DNA of 64,000 bases from Planctomycetota bacterium (GTDB taxonomy: Bacteria > Planctomycetota > Brocadiia > Brocadiales > Bathyanammoxibiaceae), in the NCBI GenBank assembly GCA_016209685.1, contig JACQVQ010000012.1, positions 111,584 through 175,583 on the forward strand, read 5' to 3'. This document shows positions 11,101-19,361 of this stretch, piece by piece; the stretch's first letter is position 1, and every line of letters starts with the position of its first letter. The position numbers and the translations under genes are program-made. The notes below the pieces were generated by a model that worked only from the letters and a program-made list of their open reading frames with translations, had not been told where the DNA came from and did no database searches.

Positions 11101-11452
11101 TAAGATGGGCCTCATGCTAATGGCCACAAGAGGTACTGCCAGTCTCATATCCAAGGAGGGCATACCGGTGCAGGAGGTACGCAAGGTATTTGAGGGTAGT
11201 CCCAACGTAATGGATTATCTGAAGAAGGGCGAGATACATCTCGTAATAAATACCACCGAGGGGAATATCTCCGAAAAGGACTCCTTCCCCATAAGGCGCA
11301 CGGCACTGATACATCACATACCCTACTTTACCACCCTTTCAGGCGCAAGGGCCGCCGCCAGGGCCATAGAGTCCATGCTCAAGGGACAGGTAGAGGTCCG
11401 GCCCCTGCAGGAGTATTACCAAAGAAAGAATTCAGTAGTCAGTAGTCAGTAA
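8192..11452 (+). CDS. carB: Carbamoyl-phosphate synthase large subunit
   Basis: CarB carries two tandem ATP-grasp halves that make carbamoyl phosphate from bicarbonate, ATP and the ammonia delivered by CarA. At 1086 residues it is close to full family length (about 1070-1080). The duplicated halves start with [13 protein letters not shown] (about 10-22) and [14 protein letters not shown] (about 566-579), and a C-terminal MGS-like allosteric domain follows. Two palindromes of the intergenic GTAGGGGC family sit inside the frame and encode [10 protein letters not shown] (484-493) and [10 protein letters not shown] (882-891). The C-terminal SVVSSQ comes from a CAGTAGT repeat. No strong ribosome-binding site precedes ATG 8192. 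Confidence 0.98.
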   Translation: MPKRTDIKKILIIGSGPIIIGQACEFDYSGTQACKALREEGYQIVLVNSNPATIMTDPEIADATYVEPLTPEVLEKVIARERPQALLPTLGGQTALNLAVALVERDVLNKYAVELIGAKYEAIKKAEDRQLFKESMRKIGLEVPESYYIRSMSEAMGAYEKIGLPAIIRPSFTLGGTGSNIARTPEEFKEYVEHGLDMSPVCEVLIERSIIGWKEFELEVMRDLRDNVVIICTIENLDPMGVHTGDSITVAPAQTLTDREYQVMRDAAIKVIREIGVETGGSNIQFAIHPKTGEMLAIEMNPRVSRSSALASKATGFPIAKIAAKLAVGYTLDEIPNDITRYTPASFEPAIDYCVVKVPRFDFEKFPGADQRLTTQMKSVGEVMAIGRTFKEALGKALRSMEIDRPGLVEVLPSVPNAEEIRAFLRQKLQVPSWEGIWYIAEGLRYDLTVEELYKLTHVDPWFLNNVKEIVDMEDGLRLEGIMVGARCNVPLLKEAKAYGLSDARIAQLTGTTEESVRSLRHKDNLRPVYKRVDTCAAEFETYTPYLYSTYEQECEARPTDRPKVVILGSGPNRIGQGIEFDYCCVHAVMALREMGYETIMVNCNPETVSTDYDTSDRLYFEPLTLEDTLEIIHLEKPQGVIVQLGGQTPLKLAVPLEKEGIKVLGTSPDSIDRAEDRERFAELLRKVGLKQPDNGCARSMKEAITVAERLGYPVLVRPSYVLGGRAMRVAFDEKSLRDYVQKATEVSPKHPVLIDKFLEDAVEIDVDAVADGQHEVFVGGIMEHIEAAGIHSGDSSCALPPYSLPRETVEEIERQTQVLALELQVLGLINIQYAIKDGEVYVLEVNPRASRTVPFVSKAIGIPLAKVATKIIMGKTLRELVGATGRSPLPYTAVKEAVLPFIKFPGVDTILGPEMKSTGEVMGLDKDFSRAYAKSQMGADGLLPLSGTVFISVRDRDKPGAALLAKTLHKMGLMLMATRGTASLISKEGIPVQEVRKVFEGSPNVMDYLKKGEIHLVINTTEGNISEKDSFPIRRTALIHHIPYFTTLSGARAAARAIESMLKGQVEVRPLQEYYQRKNSVVSSQ
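9641..9668. repeat. GTAGGGGC-family palindrome inside carB
   Basis: A perfect 28-bp palindrome identical to the intergenic one at 59061-59088. It is read in frame as VGARCNVPL between the two CarB halves. Confidence 0.9.
10835..10862. repeat. Second GTAGGGGC-family palindrome inside carB
   Basis: Nearly perfect 28-bp palindrome (GTAGGGGCGACC arm and GGTCGCCTCTAC arm), read in frame as VGATGRSPL. It has the same reading frame as the copy at 9641. Confidence 0.8.
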
Positions 11453-11453
11453 C

Positions 11454-11510
11454 GTAGGGTGCGTGAAACGCACCGAAACAATAAATGGTGCGTCTAAAGA
11501 CGCACCCTAC
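11454..11510. repeat. Palindromic GTAGGGTGCG repeat between carB and phoB
   Basis: Outer arms GTAGGGTGCG and CGCACCCTAC, with two inner GTGCG/CGCAC dyads. A partial relative occurs at about 50976-51025. Confidence 0.8.
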
Positions 11511-11545
11511 AAACTGAATCCTGTATTCTGTGTTCTGGATAAGAT

Positions 11546-12232
11546 ATGGCCAAAAAAGAAATCCTGGTCGTAGAGGACGAAAAAGACCTCACTGAGTTAA
11601 TAAAATACAACCTGGAGAAGGAGGGTTTCCAGGTCTTTTCTGCCTCTAACGGAGAAGAGGGGCTTAAGCTGGTGCAGAGGAAGCGGCCGGCCCTGGTACT
11701 CTTGGACCTCATGCTACCGGTGATAGACGGACTGGAGGTCTGTAGAAGGATAAAGAAAGACCCGCAGACTGCGGCCACCCCGGTGGTCATCCTTACAGTA
11801 AAAGATGCCGAGGCTGATATAGTCTCAGGACTGGAGGTCGGGGCTGATGACTATATAACCAAACCCTTTAGCCCCAGGGTACTCATTGCCAGGGTGAGGG
11901 CCATCCTGAGGAGGTACGAAGGGTCCGCCGAGACCAAGAGGGTAATTAAGCTGGAAGGCCTGACCATAGATCCCGTAAGGTACGAGGTCAAGGCAGATGG
12001 AGAGGACGTCCAGCTTACCAGGATGGAGTTTAACCTGCTGAAGTTCCTGGCGGAGAGGGCGGGGAGGGTACTTACCAGAAACCAGATTATGGACGGAGTC
12101 CTTGGGGAGGACGCCGTGATTATAGACAGGGCCATAGACGTTCACGTTGCCTCCCTGCGGAAGAAGCTGGGAGAATATGGCCCTCATATAGTTACTGTAA
12201 GGGGCGTAGGGTATAAATTCAAAGAACCGTGA
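11546..12232 (+). CDS. phoB: PhoB-type response regulator (OmpR family)
   Basis: A 228-residue two-domain regulator. The receiver domain has the acidic pair in VVEDEKD, phosphoacceptor Asp in LVLLDLMLP (about 54) and the conserved Lys in ITKPFSP (about 105). The C-terminal winged-helix domain (residues about 130-226) ends with the usual VRGVGYKF. A histidine kinase of PhoR type follows, and porin and pst genes with Pho boxes lie downstream. Established PhoB biology is activation of phosphate-starvation genes by binding 11-bp-periodic direct repeats, and such repeats are visible at 13867, 24247 and 24704. No Pho box is seen in front of phoB itself. Confidence 0.92.
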   Translation: MAKKEILVVEDEKDLTELIKYNLEKEGFQVFSASNGEEGLKLVQRKRPALVLLDLMLPVIDGLEVCRRIKKDPQTAATPVVILTVKDAEADIVSGLEVGADDYITKPFSPRVLIARVRAILRRYEGSAETKRVIKLEGLTIDPVRYEVKADGEDVQLTRMEFNLLKFLAERAGRVLTRNQIMDGVLGEDAVIIDRAIDVHVASLRKKLGEYGPHIVTVRGVGYKFKEP

Positions 12233-12249
12233 TAGAAATTCACTGCCTG

Positions 12250-12369
12250 TCATTCTGAGGGAGTGAAATCCGCCTGAGGCGGAAAGAATCTCTAATCCGA
12301 AATGTCACCCTGAGCGGAGCGAAGGGTCTAGATTCTTCCCCTTCACTTCGTTCAGGGTCAGAATGACAC
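12250..12369. repeat. Nested inverted repeats between phoB and phoR
   Basis: GTCATTCTGAGG...TCAGAATGACAC family dyad containing a CCGCCTGAGGCGG palindrome (12270-12282) and a GTCACCCTGAGCGG segment like that at 7403. Confidence 0.75.
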
Positions 12370-12376
12370 CCAGAAC

Positions 12377-13801
12377 ATGAAAAGTCTCCGATGGAAAACC
12401 TTTCTGAGTTATGTAGCCCTAGTGGGCATATACGTCCTTGTGGTGGGACTCTTCATTAATACCCCATTGAGGGAGGTTCTTGGGCCTGGTCTCAGTTTTA
12501 CACTGGGGAGTCTCCTGGCTACGGCCATTGCCCTGCCTGTGGGTTGGTTCATAAGCAGACGTCTCTTGAAACCCCTCAAGGAGATAACCCATGCCTCAGA
12601 AGGGTTCTCCAGGGGGGACTTTTCTGGAAGGATAAAGGTATATTCCCAAGACGAACTGGGACAACTCTCCCTGGGCCTCAACCAGATGGCCCAGGGGATG
12701 GAACAAACGACCGCCGCTACCACCAAGGATAAAAACCAACTGGAGGCACTCCTTTCCAGTATGACCGAGGGGGTAGTGGCAGTGGACGGCCAGGAGAGGA
12801 TATTCAAGATTAACGACGCCGCCGTCCAGATGCTCCGCCTTCCCAGGGAAAAGGCCCTTAACAGGTATCTATGGGAGGTCTTGAGAAACCCCAGGCTCAT
12901 TAGTCTGATACGAGAAGTACTGAAGGAGGGCAGGCGTGGGGGGATGGAGTTGACCGATTTCTTGCCCGGTAGTACTACCGCCCTCAGCCTCCAGGTCTCC
13001 CCCATAAGAGAGCCTGGCCAGACACTCGGCCCCCTTCAGACAGACACTGCCCAGGTCTCTGGGGCCGCAATAGTCCTCCACGACATCACAGACCTCAAGA
13101 AACTGGAGAAGATGCGGGTGGAGTTTGTGGCAAACGTCTCCCACGAACTCAAGACCCCCCTGGCCTCCATCAAGGGCTTTGTGGAGACCCTTAAAGACGG
13201 GGCACTGGAGGAGACTGATAACGCCAGGCGGTTCCTGGGTATCATAGAAAAACATGCCAATCGCCTGGATAACCTTATAAACGACCTCCTCAACCTATCC
13301 AAGATAGAGTCCAGAGAGACCCCACTGGAACTAAAGAAGATAGAACTAATGCCCTTGATGAAGAAGATAACCGCCAACCTGGAAGACCGCATAAGGGAGA
13401 AGAACCATCTCTTAGACCTGCGGGTGGAACCAGAGGGACTGGAGCTTGTGGCCGACGAACCCCTATTGGACCAGGCCGTAACTAACCTGCTTGACAACGC
13501 CATAAAGTACACCCCTGCCGGCGGCAAACTATCCATCTCCGCAAGAGAAGGCAATGGCCGGATAGAACTGGCCGTAACGGATACGGGCATAGGTATCCCC
13601 GAGTATGACCTGCCGCGCATCTTTGAGAGGTTTTATCGTGTGGACAAGGCACGCAGTAGGGAGATGGGAGGCACTGGCCTGGGCCTGGCAATAGTCAAGC
13701 ACATCATGCTGGTCCACGGTGGAGAGGCAAGGGTGGAAAGCCGGGCTGGCTTTGGAAGCACCTTTACCCTCTCTTTCCCATCCAGGGAAGTCAGTAGGTA
13801 G
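12377..13801 (+). CDS. phoR: PhoR-type sensor histidine kinase
   Basis: A 474-residue inner-membrane kinase. Two closely spaced membrane segments (about 10-28 and 38-58) leave almost no periplasmic domain, as in PhoR. HAMP (about 60-110) and PAS (about 115-225) domains follow, then the phosphoacceptor helix NVSHELKTPLASIKG (His at about 252) and an HATPase domain with DNAIKYTP, DTGIGIP and GTGLGLAIVKH boxes. It lies behind phoB and in front of a Pho-box porin, so it most likely reports phosphate supply through the Pst/PhoU complex encoded at 24.8-29.3 kb. A repeat cluster separates it from phoB, so it may also have its own promoter. Confidence 0.9.
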   Translation: MKSLRWKTFLSYVALVGIYVLVVGLFINTPLREVLGPGLSFTLGSLLATAIALPVGWFISRRLLKPLKEITHASEGFSRGDFSGRIKVYSQDELGQLSLGLNQMAQGMEQTTAATTKDKNQLEALLSSMTEGVVAVDGQERIFKINDAAVQMLRLPREKALNRYLWEVLRNPRLISLIREVLKEGRRGGMELTDFLPGSTTALSLQVSPIREPGQTLGPLQTDTAQVSGAAIVLHDITDLKKLEKMRVEFVANVSHELKTPLASIKGFVETLKDGALEETDNARRFLGIIEKHANRLDNLINDLLNLSKIESRETPLELKKIELMPLMKKITANLEDRIREKNHLLDLRVEPEGLELVADEPLLDQAVTNLLDNAIKYTPAGGKLSISAREGNGRIELAVTDTGIGIPEYDLPRIFERFYRVDKARSREMGGTGLGLAIVKHIMLVHGGEARVESRAGFGSTFTLSFPSREVSR

Positions 13802-13829
13802 GAACAATTGCGGGTCTCCTGACCTGCAA

Positions 13830-13856
13830 GTAGGGGCAGGGTAACCCTGCCCCTAC
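13830..13856. repeat. Intergenic GTAGGGGC-family palindrome
   Basis: Arms GTAGGGGCAGGG and CCCTGCCCCTAC just after phoR; it could also act as a transcript-end hairpin. Confidence 0.8.
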
Positions 13857-13866
13857 TTATAGAAAT

Positions 13867-13899
13867 CTTAATTCTTTCCTTATATTTCCTTAATCTTTC
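13867..13899 (+). promoter_or_regulatory. Pho box in front of the first porin
   Basis: CTTA-led units at 13867 (CTTAATTCTTT), 13878 (CCTTATATTTC) and 13889 (CTTAATCTTTC), about 11 bp apart. This matches the CTTAA-type direct repeats bound by PhoB-family regulators in cyanobacteria and Bacillus, and the two sites upstream of pstS. The middle unit is one base out of register. Confidence 0.7.
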
Positions 13900-13960
13900 C
13901 CCTGTACGCTAACGCCAGAGATGAATCAAGAAGACCACTGCTACAGAAAGGAGTAGGACG

Positions 13961-15322
13961 ATGAGGTTATTAGTAATTACTGTGTTGAGTATCTCTTTCG
14001 TTAGTTCTATGTCGGGAGCCGTCTTTGGGCAAGACATGGAGTCCATGTTCAAGGAGTTACAGACCCTCAAGGACAGGCTGGACGCCCAGGATGAAGAGAT
14101 TAAGTACCTGAGGCTAAAGGTGGCCAAGGAAGAACTTGAAAAAGTTTCTGCACCAGCGACAGGAGGAGATGTAGTAAAGAATTACGATAAAACCCCTGAA
14201 GCCAAGGCAGAGACAGGCGTAACGGGGAATAAGCCCCTCTCCACTGCCACGGCACAAATAGGAACTACTGCAAGCCGTGGATTCTTTGGAGACCTTAAGA
14301 CTACATTAACTGGCCTGGGAGAGTGGAGTGAGAAACCGGACCCGTTAATTAAGGTAGGACAGGGATGGCTCAAAATAGGTGGGCTCTTCCAAGAGTGGTT
14401 TGTCCACGACGAATTAGCTACGGCTAGAGATGAGTTCAGGACAAGACGTATGGAGATAAAGCTCTACGGGGAGATAATTCCTAAGCTCAAGTATCAGGTG
14501 ATGTTTGACCCTGCCAAACGCTTCCCACGTACCGCCAGCGATGGTAGCACCCTCAGGGACAATACTGATACCGCCGGCACACTGCAGGACGCCTTTGTTA
14601 CCTTTACCCACATTCCTCACCATGAACTCACCCTCGGCCAGTTCAAGATACCTGTGATAGAGGAGGGCTTTCGGTCTTCTGCAAAACTGGACTTTGTTGA
14701 ACGTTCCAGGATTGCCCGAACCTTCAGTGACAGAAGGGACATAGGGATCATGCTTAAAGGTGACTACAAGCTCCTGGAGTACTATCTAGCCCTGGTAAAT
14801 GGAGAGGAGACCAATTCCAAAGATTTGAATGACCGAAAGGATTATATGGCAAGGCTCGTCCTGAAACCCTTCAGGGGCTGGGGGGATAGTCCGCTAAAAG
14901 GATTTGAGTTCGGAGGTTCTTATTATAATGGCAGGAGGGGTGTCCACAGGACGGTGAAAGACTTCTGGGGTGCAGAGGCGAGATACCAGTGGGAGAAATT
15001 GGCTCTTAAGGCAGAGTATGTGGCGGCAAGAGACGACGACTCCACACTAAAGACACTTAGCCCAATACACAGGGACGGATGGTATGCCCAGGCAGGATAC
15101 AGATTATTCAAGCCCCTGGAAGGCATGGTGAGGTACGAAGAATTCCGCAATAATAAGGACCAACACGGCAACGAAAACAGGGACTGGACCTTCGGCCTCA
15201 ACTGGTTTCTTAATGAAAATTATGCAAAATTCCAGCTGAACTACGTCCTTAAAAGTGTAGATGGGGCAAGAGACAAGAAGCCCGACGACCAGGTAATCGC
15301 CGCCATGCAAATACACTTTTAG
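13961..15322 (+). CDS. OprP/OprO-type outer-membrane porin, Pho-box controlled
   Basis: A 453-residue protein with a signal peptide (about 1-23, ending AVFGQD). A short coiled-coil segment follows (about 27-60), then a linker and a C-terminal beta-barrel with alternating residues that ends in an aromatic (QIHF). Coiled coil plus barrel is the arrangement of phosphate-selective trimeric porins (OprP/OprO family). The Pho box 60-90 bp upstream and the neighbouring phoBR support uptake of phosphate or polyphosphate, although anion selectivity cannot be read from sequence alone. AAAGGAG precedes the ATG. A paralogue with different regulation lies immediately downstream. Confidence 0.82.
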   Translation: MRLLVITVLSISFVSSMSGAVFGQDMESMFKELQTLKDRLDAQDEEIKYLRLKVAKEELEKVSAPATGGDVVKNYDKTPEAKAETGVTGNKPLSTATAQIGTTASRGFFGDLKTTLTGLGEWSEKPDPLIKVGQGWLKIGGLFQEWFVHDELATARDEFRTRRMEIKLYGEIIPKLKYQVMFDPAKRFPRTASDGSTLRDNTDTAGTLQDAFVTFTHIPHHELTLGQFKIPVIEEGFRSSAKLDFVERSRIARTFSDRRDIGIMLKGDYKLLEYYLALVNGEETNSKDLNDRKDYMARLVLKPFRGWGDSPLKGFEFGGSYYNGRRGVHRTVKDFWGAEARYQWEKLALKAEYVAARDDDSTLKTLSPIHRDGWYAQAGYRLFKPLEGMVRYEEFRNNKDQHGNENRDWTFGLNWFLNENYAKFQLNYVLKSVDGARDKKPDDQVIAAMQIHF

Positions 15323-15342
15323 CCTTTCCTGCTCTTTATTCC

Positions 15343-15370
15343 TTGACATTTATTTCTTTGCTGATATATC
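15343..15370 (+). promoter_or_regulatory. Sigma-70-type promoter for the riboswitch leader
   Basis: TTGACA at 15343-15348, a 16-bp spacer, and an extended -10 (TGA then TATATC, 15365-15370). The start site near 15377 lies just before the aptamer. Confidence 0.6.
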
Positions 15371-15390
15371 TTTAGGAAAGAATATAGCGA

Positions 15391-15489
15391 ATCTCCGAGT
15401 CGATTGTCCTAAGACCTAGTGTTATGGGCAGTCGACCGATAGGGTACAGGTGGAAACGCCTGCGCCTCCTGTCTTGGAAAGGAGAGGAA
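15391..15489 (+). ncRNA. Moco/Tuco-type riboswitch aptamer (candidate)
   Basis: The 3' portion, GCCTCCTGTCTTGGAAAGGAG-like (15464-15484), closely matches the same part of the E. coli moaA Moco RNA as I recall it (GCCTCC...TGGAAAGG). The adjoining ACCGATAGGG also corresponds to ACCAGGG there. CTCC (15393-15396) pairs with GGAG (15481-15484) to close the aptamer. Inside are an 8-bp stem (15399-15406 with 15429-15436) and a GAAA-capped hairpin CAGGTG/CGCCTG (15447-15462). GGAGAG (15481-15486) can instead pair with CTCTCC (15510-15515), disrupting the terminator. The family call rests on recall and manual alignment. Confidence 0.68.
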
Positions 15490-15498
15490 GAAATACAA

Positions 15499-15540
15499 GG
15501 GTTGACTGTCTCTCCAAACAAGAGGCGTCAGCCCTTTTTT
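15499..15540 (+). terminator. Leader terminator (riboswitch expression platform)
   Basis: GGGTTGAC (15499-15506) pairs with GTCAGCCC (15527-15534), followed directly by six T's. It lies before the porin start codon, so it can only act as a conditional attenuator. The alternative pairing of CTCTCC with GGAGAG of the aptamer stem predicts that ligand binding switches the gene off. Confidence 0.85.
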
Positions 15541-15593
15541 ATTTGGTTTCCAAAGGTCTAGCCAACAATTCACGTCAAGTAACGGAGGAGAGC

Positions 15594-16931
15594 ATGAAAC
15601 AGCTTATCGGTAGTAGTGTGCTTTTTGTGTCGCTGTTCTCAAGTCCAATTCTTGCGGCTCAGGATACGGAGATACTATACCTAACCGAACATCTCCAAGC
15701 CCTGGAGAAAACTGTTATGAGCCAGAAGGGAGAGATTGAGTCCCAGAGGAGAGAGATTGAGGCGCTAAAGGCCCGCCCGGAATACGTGGTCTCAAAGGAA
15801 GAACTTCGTGGTGTAACAGAGGCGCAGGTTAAAGATTATCTGGGTACGGATGAGTTCGTACATGAAGCTGCCAAGGTATACCCTTCAAAAGCGAATATAG
15901 AATATAAAGTTGGCAAGGGGTTTACCTTTGAGACCCTGGATAAGAAATTTCTGCTTGAGATACTGGGCAGGCTACAGACTCGTTACGATTTCAGGGACAA
16001 AGAGGATGCTAGAGATACCAGTTCCTTCAGGATAAACCGTTTAAGGTGGAGATTTCGTGGGCATGCCTTTAGCCCCAATCTCCACTATCTCACAGAGTTT
16101 GACTTGAGTAGCCTTTCGGGTGGAGGGCAACTAAAGGACGCTTACGTAGATTATCACTTCTTCCCTGAACTACACCTGCGGGGTGGCCAATGGAAGGTAC
16201 CCTACAACCGGCAGAACCTTGCTTCGGATTATGCGAAACAATTTATAGATGAATCAATTACTAACGATGCCTTTAGCCTGGGCAGGGACATAGGTCTAAT
16301 GGTGTACGGCGCCCCCTTTGACGAACATCTTGAGTATTATGCAGGGATATTCACAGGCAGAGGGATAAACGCTACAGAAAACACCAATAACCAAAACATG
16401 CTAATTGCGAGGGTCGGTTACAGACCCTTTGGCAGGTTCAATGACTACTGGGAATCGGATGCAGAATATACTAAGCAATTCAAGGCCGCTTTTGGTACTT
16501 CCTTTGCCACTAACAATGGCACACAGATCTTTTTTAACAACAGCCTCCAAACCTTCCCCAAAGATGCCCAATTTAGGCAGTATGGTATAGATAGTATAAT
16601 GAAATACCGCGGATTCTCTCTGCAGGGTGAATTTCACTTGCGCAGTCTGGACAGAAGGGGCTTTAGCCAAAGTACTGCCAATGGCTTCTTTGTCCAGGGC
16701 GGTTACTTTCCCATACCAAAACGGCTTGAGCTAGCCGCCCGCTATGCCCAGGTAGACCCAAACGTAAACGTAAGCAATGACTTACAAAGGGAATTTGCAT
16801 TTGGCACAAACTGGTACTTTAGCAAACATCATCACAAGATACAGGCTAATATCTCACGCTTTGTTACAGACAGACCTACTGGTGATAAGGAAGACACGGT
16901 TCTATCTATCATGCATCAATTAGAGTGGTAG
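15594..16931 (+). CDS. Outer-membrane porin under riboswitch control
   Basis: A 445-residue paralogue of the preceding porin. The start at 15594 is chosen because GGAGGAG (15584-15590) precedes it and a signal peptide follows (MKQLIGSS to ILAAQ, 1-19). A frame extending further upstream would run through the terminator. A coiled-coil stretch (about 22-55, EKTVMSQKGEIESQRREIE) leads into a barrel with the phosphate-porin-like segment VDYHFFPELHLRGGQWKVPY, ending in an aromatic (HQLEW). It belongs to the OprP/OprO superfamily. If the upstream RNA senses molybdenum or tungsten cofactor, the natural cargo would be molybdate or tungstate; that is inference. Confidence 0.82.
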   Translation: MKQLIGSSVLFVSLFSSPILAAQDTEILYLTEHLQALEKTVMSQKGEIESQRREIEALKARPEYVVSKEELRGVTEAQVKDYLGTDEFVHEAAKVYPSKANIEYKVGKGFTFETLDKKFLLEILGRLQTRYDFRDKEDARDTSSFRINRLRWRFRGHAFSPNLHYLTEFDLSSLSGGGQLKDAYVDYHFFPELHLRGGQWKVPYNRQNLASDYAKQFIDESITNDAFSLGRDIGLMVYGAPFDEHLEYYAGIFTGRGINATENTNNQNMLIARVGYRPFGRFNDYWESDAEYTKQFKAAFGTSFATNNGTQIFFNNSLQTFPKDAQFRQYGIDSIMKYRGFSLQGEFHLRSLDRRGFSQSTANGFFVQGGYFPIPKRLELAARYAQVDPNVNVSNDLQREFAFGTNWYFSKHHHKIQANISRFVTDRPTGDKEDTVLSIMHQLEW

Positions 16932-16974
16932 TTCAAGCAGCTTAACTCTCTAGTGAAAGTTTGGGTCTTATGGT

Positions 16975-16998
16975 GTAAGGGGGAGACTTCCCCCTTAC
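16975..16998. terminator. Bidirectional terminator-like palindrome
   Basis: GTAAGGGGGA and TCCCCCTTAC arms with a 4-nt loop, placed between the convergent porin and ABC ATPase genes. There is no long T-run, so it may equally be a repeat element. Confidence 0.55.
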
Positions 16999-17028
16999 AG
17001 AGTGTTACCCATCTTTACAGCAAATACA

Positions 17029-17751
17029 TTATACCCCTATAAATTCAGCAACAAACTCACTGGCAGGATGCCTGCATATACCTTCAGGGGTAGCTATCTG
17101 CTCAATCTTTCCCCCATTCATCACAGCCACCCTTTGGGCCAGGAGGAAGGCCTCCCGATGGTCATGCGTGACGTAGAGTGTAGTTATACTTAACTCCTGG
17201 TGGAGACGGGTTATTTCTTTGTACATGGCCCTCTTTATAGTAACGTCCAGATTGGACAAGGGTTCGTCCATCAGCAAAATCCTTGGCTGAGAGGCCGTTG
17301 CCCGAGCAAGGGCCACTAACTGCTGTTGCCCGCCAGAAAGGGTGTGGGGATAACGGTGGCGATACCCTTCCAGTCTAAACTTGTTGAGTACCTCTTCTAC
17401 CCGCTTCCTCCTGGCTGGCCTGATAAGCTTCTTTGTAATAGGGAATTCTACGTGCCCCTGCACCGTGATGTGCGGCCATAGAGCCAGGTCCTGGAACACC
17501 ATACCAACAGGGCGGGCAGACGGAGGTATCAAGCTTCTACCACCAGCACTGACAAGTCTTCCATCCAACCAAATCTCCCCCTTCCAGGGGGTCTCAAGGC
17601 CCGCTATCATCCTGAGGGTAGTAGTCTTTCCACAACCAGAAGGACCCAAAAGGGCCAATACCTCCCCCTCTTCCACCTGGAAGGTAACGTCACTAACTAC
17701 CAGCTTGCCCTGAAAGCGTTTAGAGACCCCCTTAAGTGTCAGTACTGCCAT
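17029..17751 (-). CDS. ABC transporter ATPase, ferric/spermidine/sulfate importer type
   Basis: A 240-residue ATPase that would energise the adjacent permease. It shows Walker A GPSGCGKTTT (34-43), Q-loop VFQDLAL, signature LSGGQQQLVALARA, Walker B ILLMDEPLSNLD and the switch His in VTHDH. It is far shorter than FbpC/PotA/CysA proteins (about 350) because the C-terminal regulatory TOBE domain is absent. It overlaps the 3' end of the permease gene by 13 bp and is the last gene of a seven-gene operon. The partner binding protein suggests ferric iron, but substrate assignment in this ATPase class is unreliable. Confidence 0.88.
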   Translation of the reverse strand: MAVLTLKGVSKRFQGKLVVSDVTFQVEEGEVLALLGPSGCGKTTTLRMIAGLETPWKGEIWLDGRLVSAGGRSLIPPSARPVGMVFQDLALWPHITVQGHVEFPITKKLIRPARRKRVEEVLNKFRLEGYRHRYPHTLSGGQQQLVALARATASQPRILLMDEPLSNLDVTIKRAMYKEITRLHQELSITTLYVTHDHREAFLLAQRVAVMNGGKIEQIATPEGICRHPASEFVAEFIGV

Positions 17752-19349
17752 CTTCCCACCCGACTAGAGAGGACAAGGAGGACAATTAGAGGTAGTAGGA
17801 CAACAACCAGGAGTATTATAGCGGTGGCGGATACCACCTCTGCAGGACTGTTGGCCATCACTGTGAAAAGGGTTATCGGCAAGGTTTCATTGCCCGGTGG
17901 ACACACAAGTATAGTAGTCCCAAGCTCCCCGGCGCAAAAGATAAAAGACAGTACCCAGGTCATCACTACTCTAGGTATTAGAAGAGGCAAGAAGATTCTA
18001 ACCATAAGCCTCCACCACCCGGCCCCAGAGACCTCTGCCGCCTCAGAGATACTGCGCGGCACCTGCCTGTAAGCATCACCCATGAAACGGACGGCAAGGG
18101 GAGAGAACCTCACCACATAGCCAATGAGGATTATGGCAAAGGTACCATAAATCCATTGGGAAAGCCCCCCTGGCCTATTCCATAATTTTATAAGCCCCAC
18201 GCCAATAACCGTAGCAGGCACGGCAAAGAGGAGTAGCATAGAAAAACCTAACTCCCGGGTAGGAGGCAGTCTGTACTTTTCTAAAAAATAGCCCAGGATT
18301 AGTCCCAATAGAGTGAGGAGGCTCGCCCCTATCACACCAAAAACAAGGGTATTAACCATCCCGGTCCCTGCCAGGGAAAAGGCCCTTACGTAGGCCCCTA
18401 GAGACCAGGAATCCATTACCAGAGATACCAGTGGAAGGAATACAGAAAGGCACAGAATTACAACACAAGCCACAGTATAAGGTATCCTCCCCTTTCCTAA
18501 CAAATAATAGTACGTACGGCCTCCTGCCCCCCTGGCCAGGCCTTCTAACGGCCTCGCTCCAAGGAAAATCCTCTCCAGGGTCATAATCAATACAGTAAAG
18601 AGGACTAAAGGAAGGCAGAGGGCGGTGGCCGTCTTTTCATTATAAAAGACGCTGAATTCAGTGAATATCTTGGTAGTGAACACCTTTACCCCAAGTAGAA
18701 AGGGTACGCCAAACTCCGAAAAGGCCAGGACAAAGACCACAACCATGCCCGAAATTATCCCTCGTAGTGCCATGGGAAAGAGTACCTCTCTCATCACCCT
18801 CCCCCTGCCACCAAAAAGTAGCCCTGCCTCCTCTAAACTGGCATTCACCCCAATGAAACTGCCTTCTGCGACCACCATTACAATAGGGAAAAGGGCTAGC
18901 CCTAATACCATAGAGGCCCCAAAGGGACTGTATATAAAATTGGAAATCCCCTCTGCAGTAACAAAGGGTAGGTTAGAAAGCATATTATTAAGGAAACCGC
19001 TCTTCCCTAGCAAGTTGGCCCAGGCCAGTCCATAAATATAAGAAGGGATAATAAATGGTAAGAGGAGGAGGGGTCTCAAGGCCCACTTTAGTGGAATATC
19101 GGTCTTCCCCAGTAGAAAGCCCAAAAATATCCCTATCAGGGTGGCCAACAAGGTGCTGAGAGAGGCCAGGAGAAGACTATTTAAGAAGAAGGAGGCATTT
19201 CTCCGGGTGAAGACGTCCCTATAATTCTCAACGGAGGGACTCCCCCCCACGTTGAAAGAACCCCAAAGCATCCATAGTACTGGGAAAAATACAAAGAAAA
19301 ATACTAAGAATAGTATGAACACAAAAAGTATTTTTCTTCCAACAAACAA
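17739..19349 (-). CDS. ABC transporter permease, FbpB-type two-domain
   Basis: A 536-residue inner-membrane permease with about 12 predicted membrane segments in two homologous halves, the usual fused form of ferric iron (FbpB/SfuB) permeases. EAA-like loops are seen in the first half (ASLEEAGLLFGGRGRVMREV) and the second (SISEAAEVSGAGWWRLMVRI). The frame opens with TTG at 19349, 12 bp after the binding-protein gene, with AGAAGG upstream. It overlaps the ATPase gene, so translation is coupled. Confidence 0.9.
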   Translation of the reverse strand: MFVGRKILFVFILFLVFFFVFFPVLWMLWGSFNVGGSPSVENYRDVFTRRNASFFLNSLLLASLSTLLATLIGIFLGFLLGKTDIPLKWALRPLLLLPFIIPSYIYGLAWANLLGKSGFLNNMLSNLPFVTAEGISNFIYSPFGASMVLGLALFPIVMVVAEGSFIGVNASLEEAGLLFGGRGRVMREVLFPMALRGIISGMVVVFVLAFSEFGVPFLLGVKVFTTKIFTEFSVFYNEKTATALCLPLVLFTVLIMTLERIFLGARPLEGLARGAGGRTYYYLLGKGRIPYTVACVVILCLSVFLPLVSLVMDSWSLGAYVRAFSLAGTGMVNTLVFGVIGASLLTLLGLILGYFLEKYRLPPTRELGFSMLLLFAVPATVIGVGLIKLWNRPGGLSQWIYGTFAIILIGYVVRFSPLAVRFMGDAYRQVPRSISEAAEVSGAGWWRLMVRIFLPLLIPRVVMTWVLSFIFCAGELGTTILVCPPGNETLPITLFTVMANSPAEVVSATAIILLVVVLLPLIVLLVLSSRVGRWQY

Positions 19350-19361
19350 ACTGTTAGCCTT

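Noticed and set aside
15391-15540. Cobalamin, c-di-GMP, TPP or FMN riboswitch in the porin leader
   Set aside because: Their conserved core motifs are absent, whereas the GCCTCC and GGAAAGG blocks and stem order fit the Moco type better.
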